Below, piece by piece: positions 6,985 through 10,470 of a DNA stretch of 10,470 bases. The translations under genes and the position numbers were made by a program. The notes below the pieces were generated by a model. The model was not told the DNA's origin. It did not search any database and worked only from the letters and a program-made list of their open reading frames with translations. The DNA comes from Paraprevotella sp. (lineage in GTDB: Bacteria > Bacteroidota > Bacteroidia > Bacteroidales > Bacteroidaceae). The stretch is from NCBI GenBank assembly GCA_017630975.1, contig JAGBUF010000338.1, forward strand, positions 1 to 10,470, written 5' to 3'. Each line of letters starts with the position of its first letter. Positions within the stretch are counted from its first letter, which is position 1.

Positions 6985-7023
6985 CAAAAACGGTGTGAAC
7001 CTTATGGTATCACACCGTTTTTG
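6985..7023. terminator. Bidirectional intrinsic terminator between rpmE2 and the DUF3256 gene
   Basis: CAAAAACGGTGTGA at 6985-6998 pairs without mismatch with TCACACCGTTTTTG at 7010-7023, an 11-base loop between them; ACC and GGT in the loop can extend the stem. Because the stem begins with A5 and ends with T5, it carries a U-run in both directions. It lies 22 bases after the rpmE2 stop and 10 after the stop of the converging minus-strand operon, so it can end both transcripts. A smaller hairpin (6968-6983) precedes it. Confidence 0.9.
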
Positions 7024-7033
7024 TTATACTTTC

Positions 7034-7696
7034 TCATCTCTTCACGAAACAACCCTCCTTCCAATAGAAAGTAATCGGCTGTAACATATCTCCTACTCTC
7101 TCACGTTCTTCATCCATCACCTCACCCACTTGCAAGATACAATCTAAACGAAGTGAATCAGGATAGAGTTTCATCGTTATAAAACGCATATCCTGCAACG
7201 CTTGCAATCGTTTTAGTTCGTCCACGTCGGTATGCTCATTTTTCTTCCAGTAATCATCATACACCGGAGGGGTGAATACTTCTTCTAAAGATAAACGTTC
7301 CCATTCAGAGGTATAAATAGTCATTGTACTCTCTTTCATACGTTCGCCATACGTTTTGACCAAACAGATATAATATATACTATCGCGAACAGGAAGTAAT
7401 TTCATTTCCACCTGCACATTTTGCGTCAGCAAAAGTTTCAGATAATCATCATTCATATCTTGTAATACGGAATATCCGTCAAAACGATTACGCACCTTGG
7501 CTTCCATATTGTTCTCTATAAAATCAATACAATCCAAACGATTGTTTTTTGTCATTACCTCCAGCACATCATCAGGCATTGACGCAAATACATCTCTCAT
7601 TTTCTGACCTGAAGTTGGCAACACCAATAGCATACACAGACATAAGAGAGAAAGCACCCTCTTACTATCGCATGCCATAAAATCATACCTTATCAT
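7034..7696 (-). CDS. DUF3256 family secreted protein
   Basis: This 220-residue protein has unknown function and matches the Bacteroidales-restricted DUF3256 family as I recognise it (MRDVFASMPDDVLEVMTKNNRLDCIDF at the mature N-terminus, in two pieces around residues 33-59). A hydrophobic stretch (about 14-27, ending LPTSG before Q31) is a cleavable signal peptide without lipobox cysteine, so it is probably periplasmic. Mature sequence is rich in charged residues and short strands, with no metal-binding or catalytic motif that I can see. Two starts are possible: the ATG at 7696 and one six codons later at 7678. The latter has AAGG nine bases upstream and gives a better-shaped signal peptide (MACDSKR then the core), so it may be the true start. 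The gene lies 10 bases after the transporter gene and is the last of the minus-strand operon. Confidence 0.8.
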   Translation of the reverse strand: MIRYDFMACDSKRVLSLLCLCMLLVLPTSGQKMRDVFASMPDDVLEVMTKNNRLDCIDFIENNMEAKVRNRFDGYSVLQDMNDDYLKLLLTQNVQVEMKLLPVRDSIYYICLVKTYGERMKESTMTIYTSEWERLSLEEVFTPPVYDDYWKKNEHTDVDELKRLQALQDMRFITMKLYPDSLRLDCILQVGEVMDEERERVGDMLQPITFYWKEGCFVKR

Positions 7697-7706
7697 CTAT
7701 CAACCA

Positions 7707-8627
7707 TTAATTAGAACCTAAATATAAAAATACCATTCCCAACAGAATCAACAGCAAATCTATGGCCTTACTGCGCAAATTCTTTTCTTTGAATATCATC
7801 GCCCCGAACAGGAAGGACACAACAACACTGGCACGTCTCACCATGGAAACAATAGAAATCATTGCACCGTCAAGACTCAAAGCATAGAAGTAGACAAAAT
7901 CTGCAGCAGATAAGAAAATAGAAATCAAAACAATACACCAATTCCAATGAAAGGGAGTTGTTTGTTTACGTTTGGGCCACCATAAGAGCACAAGCATCAC
8001 AGCCATCATCAGGAATTGATATAGATTGTAATAGCTCTGTACTGTCATCCGATCCAAACCAACCCCTCCATTTTGGGGTGACGCCATCAAAAACTTATCG
8101 TATAATCCGCTGACTGCTCCCAATACGCTGGCTAGAACAACGAAATAAATCCATTTATCGTGTTTGAAATCAATACCTTCTTTCTTTCCGCTTTTACTCA
8201 ACATGAAAAAGGAGAATACCGCCAAAATCACACCCGTCCATTGATAAAGGTTCAGTCTTTCACCAAAAACCAGTAGCGCACCCAACAGTACCATCACTGG
8301 GCGCGTGGCATTGATAGGACCAACTATGGTCAAGGGCAGATGTTTCATGCCAAAATAACCGAAAAGCCATGAAGACAACACGATGAATGATTTCAACAAC
8401 ACATATCTTTGTGTATTCCAATCTATCGGAGGTATATAGAACATACTATCCTGATGAATGACACCTGATAAAGAAAACAGGATAAAGGGGAGAAATATCA
8501 AACTACAGAACAGCGTATTCAAAAACAATACAGGTAGAACTGCATTGGATTTCAGGGATTTCTTTTTGAAGACATCATAAAAGCCCAAAAGCAGAGCTGA
8601 CAAAAAAGCCAAAAGTAACCACATCAT
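7707..8627 (-). CDS. EamA/DMT-superfamily inner-membrane transporter
   Basis: This 306-residue, very hydrophobic protein has about ten membrane segments arranged as two repeats of five, the architecture of EamA (drug/metabolite transporter) permeases. The first repeat covers about 1-145 and contains the conserved stretch PLTIVGPINATRPVMVLLGA (97-116) followed by FGERLNLYQWTGVILAV. The second, about 160-306, contains SIVSMVRRASVVVSFLFGA and then FKEKNLRSKAIDLLLILLG, the matching motif in the other half. A Lys-rich loop KSGKKEGIDFKHDK separates them. Such proteins export or exchange small metabolites; the substrate cannot be told. Two ATG codons in tandem (8627 and 8624) open the gene; either could be used. 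It starts 15 bases after the truA stop and is followed by the DUF3256 gene at 10 bases, so it is probably co-transcribed with both. Confidence 0.88.
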   Translation of the reverse strand: MMWLLLAFLSALLLGFYDVFKKKSLKSNAVLPVLFLNTLFCSLIFLPFILFSLSGVIHQDSMFYIPPIDWNTQRYVLLKSFIVLSSWLFGYFGMKHLPLTIVGPINATRPVMVLLGALLVFGERLNLYQWTGVILAVFSFFMLSKSGKKEGIDFKHDKWIYFVVLASVLGAVSGLYDKFLMASPQNGGVGLDRMTVQSYYNLYQFLMMAVMLVLLWWPKRKQTTPFHWNWCIVLISIFLSAADFVYFYALSLDGAMISIVSMVRRASVVVSFLFGAMIFKEKNLRSKAIDLLLILLGMVFLYLGSN

Positions 8628-8642
8628 TTTCTTGTCATTCTA

Positions 8643-9413
8643 TTAATTTAGAAAACAATCATCGGGATATTCCACATCCACCAAGAACAAAGCATTACCG
8701 GGCATTGACTCTCCGGCACAGCATCTGTTCTTACCTTCTATCACATCACGAAAACCTTGAATGGTAAGTTTACCGCGACCTACCTCTACCAGCGTTCCAA
8801 CAATCGCACGCACCATATTACGCAAGAAACGGTCGGCCTTGATCTCAAATCGCCATTGCTCAGGACTTAGCTGTACCCATTCCGCTTTCATTATTTTACA
8901 ATTATTGGTCTTAGTGTCTGTATTAACCTTACTAAAACTCGTAAAATCAATATAATCAAAAAGCGTTTGCGCTGCCTCATTCATTTTCTCAAAATCCAAT
9001 GTTTTATACAGTCTGCAGGAATAAGCACGCAAGAAAGGGGATTTACCCACATGAACATAATAATGATATGTTCGTGACAGTGCATCAAAGCGTGCATGAG
9101 CTTCGGGTTTTACGGGCGTCACTTTATAGACCGAAATATCCGGGGGCAACAAACGATTGAGTTTATCGGTGAGCCATGCACTATCCACTAACTGCTCTGG
9201 TGCTTCGGGGTATTCAAAATCAAAATGGGCAATCATCATACGGGCATGTACACCGGTGTCTGTCCTACCTGCGCCTGTCACGGCAATAGGAATTCTTAAT
9301 ATGGTTGTCAATGCTTTCTGCAAACATTCTTGCACACTGATGCCATTAGGTTGTATCTGCCAACCATGATAATGTGTCCCGTCGTATGCCAAATAAACAA
9401 AATATCTCTGCAT
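8643..9413 (-). CDS. truA: tRNA pseudouridine(38-40) synthase TruA
   Basis: This 256-residue cytosolic enzyme isomerises uridines 38-40 in the anticodon stem-loop of many tRNAs. The catalytic motif [11 protein letters not shown] lies at 47-57 with Asp52 as the nucleophile, equal to Asp60 of the E. coli enzyme. The N-terminal [17 protein letters not shown] (7-23), [13 protein letters not shown] (108-120) and the C-terminal [20 protein letters not shown] are all family hallmarks. Length is normal. The ATG lies only 4 bases after the stop of the upstream secreted protein gene, indicating transcriptional and perhaps translational coupling. No damage is seen. Confidence 0.97.
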   Translation of the reverse strand: MQRYFVYLAYDGTHYHGWQIQPNGISVQECLQKALTTILRIPIAVTGAGRTDTGVHARMMIAHFDFEYPEAPEQLVDSAWLTDKLNRLLPPDISVYKVTPVKPEAHARFDALSRTYHYYVHVGKSPFLRAYSCRLYKTLDFEKMNEAAQTLFDYIDFTSFSKVNTDTKTNNCKIMKAEWVQLSPEQWRFEIKADRFLRNMVRAIVGTLVEVGRGKLTIQGFRDVIEGKNRCCAGESMPGNALFLVDVEYPDDCFLN

Positions 9414-9417
9414 CGTC

Positions 9418-10470
9418 TTATTTATCTTTTACAATGTAATACGCAGGTTTCAAACCATTCAACGCAGCAGCACGTTTTGAAGTCTTCACTTTTATTCCAT
9501 TCAATGTATATACATCAACCTCACTGTCATTATTTCTTGAAGCGTCTTGAACGGAGGATAAGTCTTGATAATCATTCATCTGTATATCATCGATATTCAA
9601 CCTTTTTCCGGATGTTCCTGTACATTTGAATTTCAAGCGTATCGCACCCTTAACATGCAAATAATAGGCATATCGTTTCCACTCTCCTTTTTTGAATGAC
9701 ATTTCCTTGACTACATCCGTCCATGTCTTTCCGGCATCCAACGAATAACTTACAGTCAATTTCACCCCGGTATCCGTGTTGTACATTCCGGCATAAAACG
9801 ACAATGAATCGCAACCGTCTGTTTTATCTTCCAACATTTCGAGTTCGGTGATAACACCTGACTTTGATTGCATCCTGACAGACTTGGAATCATTGTATCT
9901 GTCATTCCCTGACCCCAGCAAGCTCTGTGCCATACGCCAGCGGCACGCAGAGCATTCCACCTCGGCTTCCGCGTATGCGCCCTTTGAACCGGACTCAAAA
10001 TTTTCAAAGAACGATTTCTCATTGTTCACTTCGCCGGTCAAGCTCACCACAATATCTTCAACCTTAGACGTTGACATGATCATTTCTGCTTCATAAAAGC
10101 CTTCTTCCGAAACGCTACCCATGCGTACATATAGAGTTTGTTTGGAACCGCTTACTGTGGTCTGCTCTCCCCACTGCACTCCATCTGCACTTACCTCGAA
10201 TGGTGCCGATGTATAAACAGTCGTAACATATTGAGGTACTTCAAGGGCTGTAATCGCCACAACTTGTTCCTTTGACGGCACTTGAGTTGAAGAGGTGAAA
10301 TGTATCTCAGACACATTGGTAGTGAACACAGGCTTTACAGTAGGCATCTTTACCTGCACCTCATTGGAATACATGATGGGACGACCGGATGCATCATACC
10401 CTGTCACCTGGTAATAATACGTGGTAGAGGCCTTCAGGTTAGAAACCACGAGAGAGGACGCCGTTGTTGA
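9418..10470 (-). CDS. Secreted modular protein, C-terminal part (FnIII, Ig-like, choice-of-anchor-like domain, T9SS-like tail); N-terminus beyond right edge
   Basis: The reading frame is open to base 10470, with seven codons visible upstream of an internal GTG at 10449, so the true start and any catalytic domain lie outside. About 350 residues are visible. From 10470 to about 10345 is the end of a fibronectin III domain ([18 protein letters not shown] is its typical F-strand). About 10332-10027 is an Ig-like beta domain. About 10014-9570 is a choice-of-anchor/jelly-roll-like domain that opens [13 protein letters not shown], has ECSACRW with two cysteines, and ends [12 protein letters not shown]. 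The last 44 residues (from about 9552) contain [13 protein letters not shown] and [12 protein letters not shown], resembling a type IX secretion C-terminal domain. The gene abuts truA by 4 bases. Such C-terminal modules occur on secreted hydrolases including nucleases, but the activity here cannot be seen. Confidence 0.82.
   Translation of the reverse strand, partial: STTASSLVVSNLKASTTYYYQVTGYDASGRPIMYSNEVQVKMPTVKPVFTTNVSEIHFTSSTQVPSKEQVVAITALEVPQYVTTVYTSAPFEVSADGVQWGEQTTVSGSKQTLYVRMGSVSEEGFYEAEMIMSTSKVEDIVVSLTGEVNNEKSFFENFESGSKGAYAEAEVECSACRWRMAQSLLGSGNDRYNDSKSVRMQSKSGVITELEMLEDKTDGCDSLSFYAGMYNTDTGVKLTVSYSLDAGKTWTDVVKEMSFKKGEWKRYAYYLHVKGAIRLKFKCTGTSGKRLNIDDIQMNDYQDLSSVQDASRNNDSEVDVYTLNGIKVKTSKRAAALNGLKPAYYIVKDK

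Noticed and set aside
9330..9629. Plus-strand 99-codon frame across the truA start
   Set aside because: Antisense to truA and to the end of the secreted protein gene; no supporting features.
1..10470. Mobile element or phage insertion
   Set aside because: No transposase, integrase, terminal inverted repeats or tRNA target was found, and coding style is even across the window.

Overview
The window looks like chromosomal DNA from a gut-type member of the Bacteroidales, most likely Bacteroidaceae. The reasons are a TonB-dependent receptor followed by lipoproteins with acidic residues after the lipobox cysteine, a DUF5689 protein, a DUF3256 protein, A-rich rather than classical Shine-Dalgarno start regions, and a textbook Bacteroides promoter (TTTG, 19 bases, TAACTTTG) ahead of the ribosomal protein L31 gene. 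I cannot name the species from sequence alone.

Left half (1-6584): an envelope locus centred on extracellular nucleases. A minus-strand gene runs off the left edge (1-367). It is a secreted endonuclease/exonuclease/phosphatase (EEP) family protein. A 142-base divergent promoter region separates it from a plus-strand cluster: a TonB-dependent outer-membrane receptor without a SusD partner (510-3065), a DUF5689 lipoprotein with an OB-fold-like core (3088-3912), a three-module choice-of-anchor J/carbohydrate-binding-like lipoprotein (3930-5540), and a lipoprotein DNA/RNA non-specific endonuclease (5619-6584). A strong hairpin sits between the last two genes and may tune expression of the nuclease. 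The most interesting reading is a surface system that cuts extracellular nucleic acid (or a related phosphodiester polymer) and imports pieces through a dedicated TonB receptor. The parts are well supported; the joint function is inference.

Middle (6585-7033): a housekeeping unit. A consensus promoter drives rpmE2 (type B ribosomal protein L31, zinc-free form). It is closed by a perfect hairpin that can serve as terminator for both converging transcription units.

Right half (7034-10470): a tightly packed minus-strand operon, read from right to left. It holds the C-terminal part of a large secreted modular protein (fibronectin III end, Ig-like domain, choice-of-anchor-like domain, T9SS-like tail), which runs off the right edge. 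Then come truA (tRNA pseudouridine synthase), an EamA/DMT-type membrane transporter, and a DUF3256 secreted protein. Spacings are 4, 15 and 10 bases, so co-transcription is likely.

No tRNA, rRNA, CRISPR array, insertion sequence or integrase was seen, and no gene-free stretch exceeds 300 bases.
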